A DNA stretch of 64,000 nt from Vibrio sp. SCSIO 43137 (lineage in GTDB: Bacteria > Pseudomonadota > Gammaproteobacteria > Enterobacterales > Vibrionaceae). A program made the translations under genes and the position numbers. The notes beneath the pieces are model-generated. The model was given only the letters and a program-made list of their open reading frames with translations. It was not told the origin of the DNA and did no database searches. Positions 10,578 to 19,907 of this stretch are shown here, one piece after another (position 1 is the stretch's first letter; each line of letters starts with the position of its first letter). The DNA is taken from NCBI RefSeq assembly GCF_028201475.1, contig NZ_CP116383.1:2852001-2916000 (forward strand). Reading direction: 5' to 3'.

Positions 10578-10758
10578 TACATTTAAAAACCATGGTTTTT
10601 AAGTAGTTATTTAACCATATAACCCTACTAAAAGTGGTTGAATTATTTTAACTTTTTATTACCTACCCCTATATGGTTAGAGGGCATCATTTCTCGCAGT
10701 TATTAAATGTGACCAATATTGATGTTTTACATATTCGCAACACAGTCATAATATTAAA

Positions 10759-10772
10759 TTGACTCAAATCAA
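10759..10772 (+). promoter_or_regulatory. FNR-like site upstream of nosR
   Basis: TTGACTCAAATCAA matches the FNR consensus TTGATnnnnATCAA with one mismatch. It lies 60 bp before the nosR start. FNR/ANR-type activation of nos genes under anoxia is established in other denitrifiers, so this is the most likely switch for the cluster. The 317-bp intergenic region also holds two 10-bp inverted arms (ttaaccatata at 10611-10621 and tatatggtta at 10670-10679). Confidence 0.65.
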
Positions 10773-10831
10773 CACATGCTGTTTATATTTTTAATTATCC
10801 TGAACGTCCTTTTCATCTCTGGAGCTGGCAA

Positions 10832-12948
10832 ATGGGGGACATGTTAATAAAACTGCGATCCTTGATTTCTCTAATCTCTGTTTTCCTCTGTATTGTGTTT
10901 TCACATTCAGCCCTTGCCCTATTTGTCAGTCCGCCAAAAGACCCTATACCGCTAATAGAACAGACATTTCCTTCCCATACCTCTATTTCGGAAAAGCAGG
11001 GCCTTCCTCTGTTACGAACCATAAAGCAGGACGATACGGTTCTGGGGTATGCCTTTGAGACCAATGATATCGCCAAAATACCCGCCTACTCAGGCGAACC
11101 TGTCAATATGCTGGTTATCATAGATACAAAAGGTGAGTATCTGGCTTCCAAGGTTCTTGAACATCACGAGCCCATAATTCTGGCCGGTATTCCCGAAAGT
11201 AAGTTGTGGGAGTTCAGCGATCAGTATGTCGGTCTGTCAGTGCGGGACAGAATAAAGGTTGGCGGAAAACCGAACCAGGATTACACCCCTATTGACGGCT
11301 TATCCGGAGCCACAGTTACCGTGATGGTAATGAATGTTGCCATTACTAAAGCGGCTACCAAGGCTGCTGAATCACTGGGGATCATTAAACCAACCAGCAA
11401 TATCATTCAGCCTAAATCCACCATTAAAAAAGAGTTATTTGAAGGTTTGAACTTACTGGTGATGGCTCCATCCGCAAGCTCTATCTAGACAATAAAGCCG
11501 TACAAAAGGCATTTGACGGAACTGAAGGTGAAAATGTTGATACTGTTCCCGAGTCTCAGCAGGATGAAATGTTTGCGGAGCTCTATTACGCACTGGCAGA
11601 TATTCCGACTATCGGCAAAAACCTGTTTGGCGAATCGGAATATAACTGGCTGACCGAGAAGCTAAAACCGGGTGAACACCTGATTGCCGTTTTTGGTAAT
11701 GGCTACTCATTTAAAGGCTCGGGTTATGTTCGGGGCGGCATCTTTGACCGGGTTCAGCTACACCAGAATGAAAATGAGATCGCCTTCCGCGATCTCGACC
11801 ATAACCGGGTACTCGACCTCTATATTGCCGGAGTGCCCTCTTTTAAAGAGATGTCTGTATTCAAGGTTCAGGCTCATCACGATTTCGATCCCGGTGCCAG
11901 TTGGCAACTTGAACTCTTGGTTCGCCGCCAGACCGGGCCGATTGATAGCGTCTTTACCAGCTTTAAAGGCCAGTACGATGTACTGGAAAAATACGTAGAT
12001 ACGCCACCAGCCATAGAAATACCGCCTGAGATGACGTTAACTCAACAGGTCTGGCAGGAGCATCAGCTAAAGGTAATTACCCTTTCAGTGCTGATTATCA
12101 TCCTGATTCTTATCCTGTTCTTTCAGGATATTCTGGTACAGCATCCGACCTTTATGCATAGGTTACGTCACGGTTTTCTCGCCGTTACCGTTGTCTTTAT
12201 CGGCTGGGAGTGGGGAGGACAGCTTTCTGTCGTCAACGTATTCACCTTCCTGCACGCACTGATGAAAGATTTCTCATGGGATCTGTTCCTGCTGGATCCT
12301 GTGATATTTATTCTCTGGTGTGCCGCAGCAGTTACCATGCTGCTGTGGGGGCGTGCTGTCTACTGTGGCTGGCTATGCCCGTTCGGAGCCCTTCAGGAGC
12401 TGGTTAATCAGTTCGCCCGCTATGTGAAAATCCCTCAGTTCGAACTTCCGTGGGCAGTTCATGAAAGATTATGGGCGATTAAATATCTGATCCTTCTCGG
12501 CCTGTTTGCCCTGTCACTGGATTCACTGGCGCTGGCGGAACAGTTTGCTGAAATAGAGCCATTTAAGACCACCTTCTTATTGAAGTTCGATCGTGAGTGG
12601 CCGTTTATTATCTGGGCTCTGTTCCTGATCTTTATCAGCCTGTTTAACCGTAAGACATTCTGCCGTTATCTCTGTCCGTTAGGGGCAGCGCTCTCTGTCT
12701 CTAATAACATACGCCTGTTTGACTGGCTCAAGCGCCGCCCTGAATGTGGCAGCCCTTGTAAGATTTGTGCCAAAGAGTGTGAGATTCAGGCCATACAACC
12801 TGACGGCGTGATCAATATGCGTGAGTGCCACTACTGTCTGGATTGCCAGATGACCTATTCAAATCATGGTAAGTGCCCGCCATTGAAAAAAACGGCATAC
12901 AAGGAACAAAAAGCAAGAAAAGCTGATATTCCAGTAACCCAGTTATAA
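10832..12948 (+). pseudogene. nosR: NosR, regulator/electron donor of N2O reductase, frameshifted
   Basis: Two consecutive frames together encode a NosR of about 705 residues. The first (10832-11488) has a signal sequence and the FMN-binding domain (DGLSGATVTVMVMNVA). The second covers the rest from about 11458: five or so membrane helices, two CxxxCP motifs (CGWLCPFGALQEL, CRYLCPLGAALS) and two 4Fe-4S clusters (CKICAKECE, CHYCLDCQ). The frames meet at about 11456-11460, where one G appears missing: TTACTGGTGATGGC should be TTACTGGGTGATGGC, restoring LLGDGSIRKLYLD. Either the base is absent in the strain or it is an assembly error. NosR passes electrons to and supports expression of NosZ. A GGAG site precedes the start by 7 nt. 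Confidence 0.9.
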
Positions 12949-13000
12949 GTAACTGAATTTAGTACGTCAGCACCCTACACCCATAATATGGAGACTCAAA

Positions 13001-14896
13001 ATGAGTGATGATAAAAACAATCTGGAAAAAGATAATAACCCCGTAAACAGCGAACGCCGGAAGTTTTTCGGTAAAAGTGCCGCCATCGGACTAGGCGTTG
13101 CCGCGGCTCCTATGAGTGCAGCTATGTTTGCTTCAATGGCTAAAGCTCAGGCGGAGGAAGTGTCAAACAAGACGGTTGTTCACCCTGGAGAGCTCGATGA
13201 ATATTATGGCTTCTGGAGTGGCGGTCACTCCGGTGAAGTTCGTATTCTGGGTATCCCTTCCATGCGTGAGCTGATGCGAATTCCGGTCTTCAATACCGAC
13301 AGTGCCACCGGCTGGGGTCTGACTGACGAAAGTAAGCGTATTAAAGGCGACAGTGCTGACATTCTGGTTGGTGACTCCCACCACCCGCATATGAGTATGA
13401 CTGACGGCCGTTATAACGGTAAATATGTCTTTATCAACGACAAGGCTAACTCACGTGTTGCCCGTATCCGCTGTGACGTGATGAAGTGTGACAAGATGAT
13501 CACCATTCCGAACGTACAGGCGATCCACGGTCTGCGTGTGCAGAAAGTACCTTATACCAAGTACGTTATCTGTAATGCTGAATTTGAAATTCCGATGAAC
13601 AACGACGGTAAAGCGTCAATGGAAGATGTCAGTACTTACCGCTCTCTGTTCAATGTCATCGATGCAGAAAAAATGGAAGTGGCATTTCAGGTAATGGTCG
13701 ACGGTAACCTTGATAATACCGATGCTGATTTCGACGGAAAATATTTTGCTTCAACCTGTTATAACTCCGAAATGGGCATGAATCTGGGTGATATGATCTC
13801 TGCCGAGCGCGATCATGTTGTTATCTTCGATCTGGCTGCCTGTGAAGCTGCCGTTGCTGCCGGTAAGTTTAAAACCTACAACGGAAACAATGTGCCTGTA
13901 ATTGACGGCCGCAGTGGTTCTGAGGTTACCCGTTATATTCCGGTACCAAAATCCCCACACGGTATGAACACTTCATCTGACGGTAAATACTTTGTTGCCA
14001 ACGGTAAGCTATCCCCGACTGTATCTGTTATCGCTATCGATAAGCTTGATGACCTGTTCGCCGGTAAGATTCAGCCACGTGACGCTATTGTAGCCGAGCC
14101 TGAACTAGGCTTAGGTCCGCTGCATACTGCCTTTGATAACCGCGGTAACGCCTATACGACTCTGTTCCTCGACAGCCAGATTGCTAAATGGAATGTAGAA
14201 GATGCTATCAAGGCACACAACGGTGAAAAAGTGAACTATGTGCGTCAGAAACTGGATGTACATTATCAGCCGGGTCACAACCACACCTCTATGGGTGAAA
14301 CCCGTGATGCCGATGGTAAATGGCTGGTCTCCCTGTGTAAGTTTGGTAAAGACCGCTTCCTTAATGTCGGACCGTTACACCCTGAGAATGATCAGTTAAT
14401 CGATATCTCCGGTGACGAAATGAAGCTGGTTCACGACGGACCGACCTATGCCGAACCGCACGACTGTATCATTGTTCACCGCAGTAAAGTGAAACCGAAC
14501 AAGCTATGGAGCCGTGATGACTCCATCTTTGCTGAAACCGTCGCCATAGCGAAGAAAGATGGTGTTAACGTGATGACGGATAACAAGGTCATCCGTGACG
14601 GCAACAAGGTTCGTGTTTATATGACTTCTGTGGCGCCGATTTTCGGCCTGACGGAGTTTAACGTCAAGCAGGGCGATGAAGTGACTGTTGTGGTTACCAA
14701 CCTTGATATGGTTGAGGATGTGAGCCACGGTTTCTGTATGACTAACTATGGTGTGCAGATGGAGATCAGCCCTCAGGCGACCTCTTCTATTACCTTTACT
14801 GCAGATAAGCCTGGGGTTCACTGGTACTACTGTAACTGGTTCTGTCACGCCCTTCATATGGAGATGCGTGGACGTATGTTTGTAGAAGCATCGTAA
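13001..14896 (+). CDS. nosZ: NosZ, nitrous-oxide reductase (clade I, Tat-exported)
   Basis: 631 residues. A twin-arginine signal (R19-R20, [10 protein letters not shown]) marks clade I NosZ, exported folded. The beta-propeller carries the CuZ histidines, including [13 protein letters not shown] and HGLRV. The C-terminal cupredoxin has the CuA ligands in [15 protein letters not shown] and [16 protein letters not shown]. It reduces N2O to N2 in the periplasm. The gene is 52 bp after nosR with its own GGAG site, and a strong hairpin follows it. Confidence 0.97.
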   Translation: MSDDKNNLEKDNNPVNSERRKFFGKSAAIGLGVAAAPMSAAMFASMAKAQAEEVSNKTVVHPGELDEYYGFWSGGHSGEVRILGIPSMRELMRIPVFNTDSATGWGLTDESKRIKGDSADILVGDSHHPHMSMTDGRYNGKYVFINDKANSRVARIRCDVMKCDKMITIPNVQAIHGLRVQKVPYTKYVICNAEFEIPMNNDGKASMEDVSTYRSLFNVIDAEKMEVAFQVMVDGNLDNTDADFDGKYFASTCYNSEMGMNLGDMISAERDHVVIFDLAACEAAVAAGKFKTYNGNNVPVIDGRSGSEVTRYIPVPKSPHGMNTSSDGKYFVANGKLSPTVSVIAIDKLDDLFAGKIQPRDAIVAEPELGLGPLHTAFDNRGNAYTTLFLDSQIAKWNVEDAIKAHNGEKVNYVRQKLDVHYQPGHNHTSMGETRDADGKWLVSLCKFGKDRFLNVGPLHPENDQLIDISGDEMKLVHDGPTYAEPHDCIIVHRSKVKPNKLWSRDDSIFAETVAIAKKDGVNVMTDNKVIRDGNKVRVYMTSVAPIFGLTEFNVKQGDEVTVVVTNLDMVEDVSHGFCMTNYGVQMEISPQATSSITFTADKPGVHWYYCNWFCHALHMEMRGRMFVEAS

Positions 14897-14910
14897 CGCT
14901 GCGTGAAACT

Positions 14911-14937
14911 AAGCAGACACCATTAAGGTGTCTGCTT
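14911..14937 (+). terminator. nosZ-nosD intercistronic hairpin
   Basis: A perfect 11-bp stem (aagcagacacc and ggtgtctgctt) with a 5-nt loop and no T-run beyond TTTAA. It probably protects the nosZ message or lowers read-through into nosDFYL, which would give the high NosZ to maturation-factor ratio expected. Confidence 0.5.
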
Positions 14938-14973
14938 TAATCACATAGTTTTAACCACTACAGGGAAGCCTGA

Positions 14974-16290
14974 TTGAAAAAAATACCCATCCTAACCGCA
15001 CTTATTCTCTGGCTGCTCCATAGCAGTCTGTTTGCCGCTGTGATTACCGTCAGTTCCGGTGATGACCTGCAAGCCAAGCTGGATACGGCAGAAAGCGGAG
15101 ATACCGTACTGATCAGTTCAGGAACCTATAACGGCAACTTTGTTGTCGCAAAAGGTATAACTTTAACCGGAAAAGATCAGGCCACCATTAATGCAAACGG
15201 CTCCGGCAACGCCCTGACCCTTCTCTCCTCTGACACCACAATAGAAAATCTCAGGATCGTCAACTGGGGGCGGAACCTGACCAAACAAAACGCCGGTATC
15301 TATATAGACAAAAAAGCAGAAAACCTTGTTATCCGAAATAACTATCTGCAAGGCGACGGCTTTGGTATGTGGTTGCAAAAAACCTCCGGCCTGCTGGTAG
15401 AAAACAACCGGGTAATAGGTAATAACAAGCTGCGCTCTGCCGACAGAGGCAACGGTATTCAGCTCTCATCAGTTAAGAATGCCATAGTAGTGGGCAATGA
15501 AGTGAGCCAGACCCGTGACGGCCTCTATATTCTCTCCAGCCAGCAAAGTGAACTGCGCAATAACACCATGCACGACCTACGTTATGGCGTTCACTACATG
15601 TACTCACACACCAACAAAGTGGTTGGTAACCTTGCCTACAACACAAGGGCAGGCTATGCCCTGATGAGCTCCCGTCAGCTTGTTGTAGAAGGAAACCGAA
15701 GCCGTGACAGTGAAGATTACGGCATGCTGATGAACTTTATTACCTACTCCACCATCAACCACAATGATATTAAAAACGTCTGGACCAAACCTGAAAACAA
15801 GGTAGTCGGCCGTGACGGTAAAGGGCTGTTTATCTACAACTCAGCCTATAACACAATCAGCTATAACCGCATCGATACGGCAGAGATCGGTATTCACCTT
15901 ACTGCGGGCTCAGAAAACGTGAAGGTTTTCGGCAACAGCTTTATAAACAATCCGGTTCAGGTGAAATACGTCTCAAGCCGTGAACAGGAGTGGAGTCAGG
16001 AAGGTACTGGCAATTTCTGGAGTAACTACCTTGGCTGGGATCTGGATAATAATCAGGTCGGCGATACGCCGTTCGAACCCAATGACGGTATCGACAAGAT
16101 GGTCTGGCAGTATCCTGAAGCCAAAGTTCTGCTGGATAGCCCTTCCGTTTTGATGCTGCGCTGGATACAGAAACAGTTTCCGGTACTGAAGCCAGCCGGA
16201 GTAAAAGACTCCTTCCCGTTAATGTCACCATCAACCCCGGATAACAATAACAGTACTCACTCAGCTGATGGAAAAGGAAATCATTCATGA
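14974..16290 (+). CDS. nosD: NosD, periplasmic copper-site maturation protein
   Basis: 438 residues with a signal peptide (ILTALILWLLHSSLFAA). The body is a right-handed beta-helix of CASH/NosD repeats (many NxI/V...G..N turns such as GIYIDKKAENLVIRNNYLQG). NosD works with the NosFY ABC transporter to assemble the CuZ cluster. The start is TTG at 14974 behind AGGGAAG, the best match to the signal peptide. It overlaps nosF by 4 bp (ATGA). Confidence 0.93.
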   Translation: MKKIPILTALILWLLHSSLFAAVITVSSGDDLQAKLDTAESGDTVLISSGTYNGNFVVAKGITLTGKDQATINANGSGNALTLLSSDTTIENLRIVNWGRNLTKQNAGIYIDKKAENLVIRNNYLQGDGFGMWLQKTSGLLVENNRVIGNNKLRSADRGNGIQLSSVKNAIVVGNEVSQTRDGLYILSSQQSELRNNTMHDLRYGVHYMYSHTNKVVGNLAYNTRAGYALMSSRQLVVEGNRSRDSEDYGMLMNFITYSTINHNDIKNVWTKPENKVVGRDGKGLFIYNSAYNTISYNRIDTAEIGIHLTAGSENVKVFGNSFINNPVQVKYVSSREQEWSQEGTGNFWSNYLGWDLDNNQVGDTPFEPNDGIDKMVWQYPEAKVLLDSPSVLMLRWIQKQFPVLKPAGVKDSFPLMSPSTPDNNNSTHSADGKGNHS

Positions 16291-17210
16291 CTCATCCCGT
16301 TGTAAAGCTGGAAAAGATAACCAAACAGTATAAAAAGTTACGAGCACTAAACAGTATTGATCTGACACTCAACAGCGGTGAAGTACTTGGGCTTTTCGGC
16401 CACAATGGCGCCGGAAAAACCACCATGATGAAGTTGATACTAGGCATTATCGCCCCGACAGAAGGGGAGATTGAAGTCTGTGGCACCAACCCGAAAAGTA
16501 AGCAGGCGTGGCACAGTCGTAGAAATATCGGCTACCTGCCGGAGAATGTCAGTTTCTACGATCAACTTACCGGACTGGAAGTACTGACTTACTTTGCACG
16601 CCTGAAGTCTGCTCCCGTAACGCAAATATCAGAATTGATGGAAAAAGTCGGGCTGGTACATGCTATGAACCGTCAGGTTAAAACCTATTCGAAAGGTATG
16701 CGTCAGCGTCTCGGGCTGGCTCAGGCTTTTCTTGGCAAGCCAAAGCTACTGCTGCTGGATGAACCGACCGTCGGCCTTGACCCTATCGCCACCCAAGAGT
16801 TTTACGCCAGTGTCGACCAGTTAAAACTGGATGGTGCCAGTATTATTCTCTGCTCTCACGCCCTTTCCGGTGTTGAGCAGCATATCGACCGGGCAATGAT
16901 TCTTTCCAGCGGTAAAGCCGTCGCTATGGGCACTCTTTCTCAGCTACGTGAAGAGGCAAAACTGCCGGTGGTTATTAAAACTAACGGCCTGAATGGCGCA
17001 CTAAGCAGTAATGAGATGCTTAGCCGCTTTATGGTGAAAGCCGATCAGTTGCATGTGCCGGAGGAGATGAAAGTCAACGTGCTTAAACAGCTGCTTGAGT
17101 ATGACTCACTCAGTGATATTCAGGTTGAGCACGCCAGTCTCGAATTCCTTTATCAGCATTTTCTCGACTCTGCCCAGCCAGACTCTGCATCAGATAAGGA
17201 GGCAAAATGA
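16287..17210 (+). CDS. nosF: NosF, ABC transporter ATPase for NosZ maturation
   Basis: 307 residues. Walker A GHNGAGKTT (about 38-46), signature YSKGMRQRLGLAQ (about 132) and Walker B LLLLDEPTVGLD (about 152-163) are intact, followed by a switch His (CSHALSGVEQ). It powers the NosY permease with NosD to supply sulfur for CuZ. It overlaps nosD and nosY by 4 bp each, so translation is coupled. Confidence 0.94.
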   Translation: MTHPVVKLEKITKQYKKLRALNSIDLTLNSGEVLGLFGHNGAGKTTMMKLILGIIAPTEGEIEVCGTNPKSKQAWHSRRNIGYLPENVSFYDQLTGLEVLTYFARLKSAPVTQISELMEKVGLVHAMNRQVKTYSKGMRQRLGLAQAFLGKPKLLLLDEPTVGLDPIATQEFYASVDQLKLDGASIILCSHALSGVEQHIDRAMILSSGKAVAMGTLSQLREEAKLPVVIKTNGLNGALSSNEMLSRFMVKADQLHVPEEMKVNVLKQLLEYDSLSDIQVEHASLEFLYQHFLDSAQPDSASDKEAK

Positions 17211-18055
17211 ACCCGATATTAGCCGTCTCACTGAAGGAGTTTCAGGATAGTCTGAGAAACCGCTGGTTTGTTTCTATTACCGTTATTTTTGCCCTGCTTT
17301 CCATCGGGCTTAGCTACTATGGTAGCGTGGCGTCCGGTCATATAGGTACGCCTTCGCTCTCATCAACCATAGCCAGCCTGTCCAGCTTATCGGTGTTTAT
17401 CATCCCGTTGATCGCCTTGCTACTTTGTTATGACAGCTTTGTCGGAGAGCAGGAATCGGGAACCCTGTTATTGCTGATGACCTACCCTATCAGCCACGGC
17501 CAGCTGTTGCTGGGTAAATTTATCGGGCAGGGGAGCGTTATTGCACTGGCCACTATCCTCGGCTTTGGCAGTGCTGCTCTGCTACTTAGCTTTACAACAG
17601 ATACAGAAGGCGTCGCCGGTACATTCAGCCTGTTTATTCTCACTTCAATACTACTTGGGCTCTGCTTTATTGCTCTCGCCTACGTGATCAGCCTGCTGGT
17701 TTCAGAGAAATCCAAGGCGGCCGGTATTGCCCTAATGCTCTGGCTGTTCTTTGTTCTGGCTTTTGATCTGGCGCTGCTGGCGTTGCTGGTAGGCACGGAA
17801 GATATGGTTACCCAACAAGGGTTGGTGCAGATGATGATGCTCAACCCTGCCGACTTGTTCCGTTTAATTAATCTCTCCTCACTCAGCAGCAGCGATGTTA
17901 ACGGTGCGCTGGCCGTCGCCATTAACAGCAGCCTGCCGACAAGCACGCTTATTGTCGCTATGTTTGGCTGGATTATTGTTCCTCTGGGTGCAGCCCAGAT
18001 TATATTTAGAAAAAAACCTTATAGAGGCTTTTATGCAGATAAAGAAATTCGTTAA
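17207..18055 (+). CDS. nosY: NosY, ABC transporter permease for NosZ maturation
   Basis: 282 residues, six predicted membrane helices, and the ABC-2 permease motif EQESGTLLLLMTYPISHGQLLLGKF (in two parts about 82-106). It is the membrane partner of NosF. The start overlaps the nosF stop (ATGA). The 3' end overlaps nosL by 23 bp. Confidence 0.93.
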   Translation: MNPILAVSLKEFQDSLRNRWFVSITVIFALLSIGLSYYGSVASGHIGTPSLSSTIASLSSLSVFIIPLIALLLCYDSFVGEQESGTLLLLMTYPISHGQLLLGKFIGQGSVIALATILGFGSAALLLSFTTDTEGVAGTFSLFILTSILLGLCFIALAYVISLLVSEKSKAAGIALMLWLFFVLAFDLALLALLVGTEDMVTQQGLVQMMMLNPADLFRLINLSSLSSSDVNGALAVAINSSLPTSTLIVAMFGWIIVPLGAAQIIFRKKPYRGFYADKEIR

Positions 18056-18527
18056 GTGGTGTATGTTGTTGCTGTTACCCGGCCTGTTACTTAGCTGTGG
18101 TGAAGCACCCGAAGAGAAAGTTGCACGTCAGGCTGTTGCCATTGAAAGCGGCGAAGAGTGCCACCTATGCGGTATGATCATTACTAACTTCCCCGGCCCG
18201 AAAGGGGAAGCTTTCCAGTCAGAAGGCGACACGGTTCATAAGTTCTGCTCTACCCGTGACCTGTTTAGTTTTATCCTTCAGCCGGAAAATAAACGCCAGA
18301 TAAAAGAAGTGTATGTGCACGATATGAGTAAGACGCCATGGCAGAAGCCGGAAGATGAGTACTTTATCGATGCCAGAACCGCCTGGTATGTGATCGGCTC
18401 GAACCAGAAAGGCGCGATGGGCAAAACACTGGCCAGTTTCAGCGAAGAAAAACATGCCAAAGCCTTTAGCAAAAACTATGGTGGTGAAGTCTACAAGTTT
18501 GACGACATTACAGTAGACATTCTGTAA
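18033..18527 (+). CDS. nosL: NosL, copper chaperone lipoprotein
   Basis: 164 residues from the ATG at 18033, which gives a lipoprotein signal ending LLLS-C22. A longer frame opens at 17895 but overlaps nosY and lacks a signal. The mature part carries the NosL copper motif CHLCGMII (about residues 45-52) and DTVHKFCSTRDLF. NosL delivers copper to NosZ from the outer membrane. It is the last nos gene; a hairpin at 18535-18563 follows. Confidence 0.92.
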   Translation: MQIKKFVKWCMLLLLPGLLLSCGEAPEEKVARQAVAIESGEECHLCGMIITNFPGPKGEAFQSEGDTVHKFCSTRDLFSFILQPENKRQIKEVYVHDMSKTPWQKPEDEYFIDARTAWYVIGSNQKGAMGKTLASFSEEKHAKAFSKNYGGEVYKFDDITVDIL

Positions 18528-18534
18528 TCCTTAC

Positions 18535-18563
18535 GGGCATCCCAACTCATTTCCAGGATGCCC
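18535..18563 (+). terminator. Hairpin after nosL
   Basis: gggcatcc and ggatgccc form an 8-bp stem with a 13-nt loop. No clear T-run follows, so it is a weak or Rho-aided terminator. Confidence 0.4.
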
Positions 18564-18705
18564 TATATACCTTTATCCAGCTCTCAAAACCGATCAATTC
18601 CTGCCATATCAAACAGATAGATAATGCAGATTTCTTTATCCTGCCCGATTAACGTCTATACTTATTAATAGCGAAACAGATAAACATAGATACGATTTAA
18701 ACATA

Positions 18706-18721
18706 CTGTATATACCAACAG
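18706..18721 (+). promoter_or_regulatory. LexA (SOS) box 1
   Basis: CTGTATATACCAACAG fits CTGTn8ACAG exactly. It lies just upstream of the -35 hexamer of the promoter described next. Confidence 0.8.
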
Positions 18722-18728
18722 TATTTTA

Positions 18729-18773
18729 TTGACTTAAACAACACCAGTACTATACTACTGTATATAAATACAG
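18729..18773 (+). promoter_or_regulatory. Promoter with overlapping LexA (SOS) box 2
   Basis: TTGACT (18729-18734), a 16-bp spacer and TATACT (18751-18756) make a sigma-70 promoter. CTGTATATAAATACAG (18758-18773), a perfect LexA site, covers the expected transcription start. With box 1 upstream, the promoter is bracketed by two operators, an arrangement expected for tight SOS repression. The downstream gene starts at 18792 after GGGAGG. Confidence 0.8.
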
Positions 18774-18791
18774 CTTTATGGGAGGTTAGAT

Positions 18792-19016
18792 ATGTTTTCG
18801 TTATCTGAAAAGCTCGACAGAGTGAATAAACTTCGCAAGCAGGCTATGGCCGATGCTGAATTTATTGAGTCAGCAAAAGCCCATGAGCTTGCTATTCAGT
18901 CTGAATCTCAAACCAGCAACCCTAAATCCAAAAGCAAATCCACTAAGAAAAGACGTTTTTCCGATGTCTATAAAGACATCTCCTTTGGTGCAGAATCACC
19001 TGCAGATACTCACTAA
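18792..19016 (+). CDS. Small SOS-regulated protein of unknown function
   Basis: 74 residues, highly charged, no membrane segment or signal. The N-terminal 35 residues form one amphipathic helix (LSEKLDRVNKLRKQAMADAE), then a Ser/Lys-rich linker (NPKSKSKSTKKRR) and a short tail. I do not recognise a family. The strong ribosome site GGGAGG and the doubly LexA-controlled promoter argue that it is a real gene used in the DNA-damage response. It stands alone, with a terminator 50 bp downstream. It could be a damage-induced inhibitor or adaptor; that is a guess from context only. Confidence 0.75.
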   Translation: MFSLSEKLDRVNKLRKQAMADAEFIESAKAHELAIQSESQTSNPKSKSKSTKKRRFSDVYKDISFGAESPADTH

Positions 19017-19067
19017 TTAAATGGATTAATATAGCCTTAAGGGGCTGACCAAAACGGATTAAAAAAG

Positions 19068-19098
19068 AAAGGCTTCAGTGAATAACTGAAGCCTTTTT
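19068..19098. terminator. Bidirectional terminator between the SOS gene and exeB
   Basis: A 12-bp perfect stem (aaaggcttcagt and actgaagccttt) with T-runs on both strands. It serves the small SOS gene and the convergent exeA-exeB operon. Confidence 0.9.
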
Positions 19099-19124
19099 AG
19101 TGTCCATAACAAGAATGTTCTGTC

Positions 19125-19907
19125 TTATCCGTTCCACTCATACAGAGCCGGGATCTCTATCCTCTCACGGTTATATTCAATCACAATGGTTCTCGGCTCC
19201 ACGGCAATCAGCTGAATCTGGTTATTAAGCCAGTCACCTTCATACAGCTCTTCACCATTAATTTTAACCCAGCGCCGATCTTTACTGCTGGCATACATAT
19301 GAGTCTGAAGATTCATTGCCGGTAATACACCACGATAACGGGAGGTATCGTCTGTCAGCTTAACCGTTTCAATTGTCGGCTCTTTCTCAACAGCACGGCC
19401 GTCATCCTGCTCGCCGAATGCACTTTGAACCCGCTGAGCAAGTTCAGGTGATAAGCCACTCAAATCAAGGGAGTTAAGATCCAGCGGTTGTTCAGTAATT
19501 TCACCGGGCTTTTCATTTTTTACCGGCTGCGGTTCAGGATTGCTTGTCTGGCTGACTGCGATTTCAACAACCGGCTGAGTTAAGCTTAGATCTTTGCGTA
19601 TTTCGCTCAGGGACCGAAGCTCTGCAAGTTCCGGATACGCAAGCTTTGCAACTTCTGTTTCAGATTGTGCCGTCATTTCTTCCTGCTGAGCCACAATCAA
19701 TGCTTTTTCTGTCTGCCATTGCCGGCTGGTATCTAATATCACATACAGCAGAACTATTAACGGCAAAATGCCCCCTGCCAGCAGGTAAACCAGCCAACTC
19801 CGCTGTTGTGACTCTGCTCCGGTAACAGTACCAGTTGAACTTATCCGGTTAAAACTGGCCTGATGGCTCTGCTCAGACTGCTCTAATGCCTTCATAATCT
19901 GTGACAT
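19125..19907 (-). CDS. exeB: ExeB/GspB, type II secretion assembly protein
   Basis: 260 residues. A short cytoplasmic head and a membrane helix (WLVYLLAGGILPLIVLLYVIL, about 38-58) are followed by a Pro- and Gln-rich periplasmic linker and a C-terminal GspB domain (VKINGEELYEGDWLNNQIQLIAV). With ExeA it inserts the type II secretin through the peptidoglycan. The start codon shares one base with the exeA stop (TAATG), so translation is coupled. Confidence 0.88.
   Translation of the reverse strand: MSQIMKALEQSEQSHQASFNRISSTGTVTGAESQQRSWLVYLLAGGILPLIVLLYVILDTSRQWQTEKALIVAQQEEMTAQSETEVAKLAYPELAELRSLSEIRKDLSLTQPVVEIAVSQTSNPEPQPVKNEKPGEITEQPLDLNSLDLSGLSPELAQRVQSAFGEQDDGRAVEKEPTIETVKLTDDTSRYRGVLPAMNLQTHMYASSKDRRWVKINGEELYEGDWLNNQIQLIAVEPRTIVIEYNRERIEIPALYEWNG

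Noticed and set aside
10664..10670. TACCCCT as a NarL/NarP heptamer upstream of nosR
   Set aside because: A single heptamer with no inverted partner at the expected 2-bp spacing is likely chance.
17895..18527. A longer frame extending nosL to 210 residues
   Set aside because: The extra 46 codons overlap nosY and lack a signal peptide; the ATG at 18033 gives a proper lipoprotein signal.
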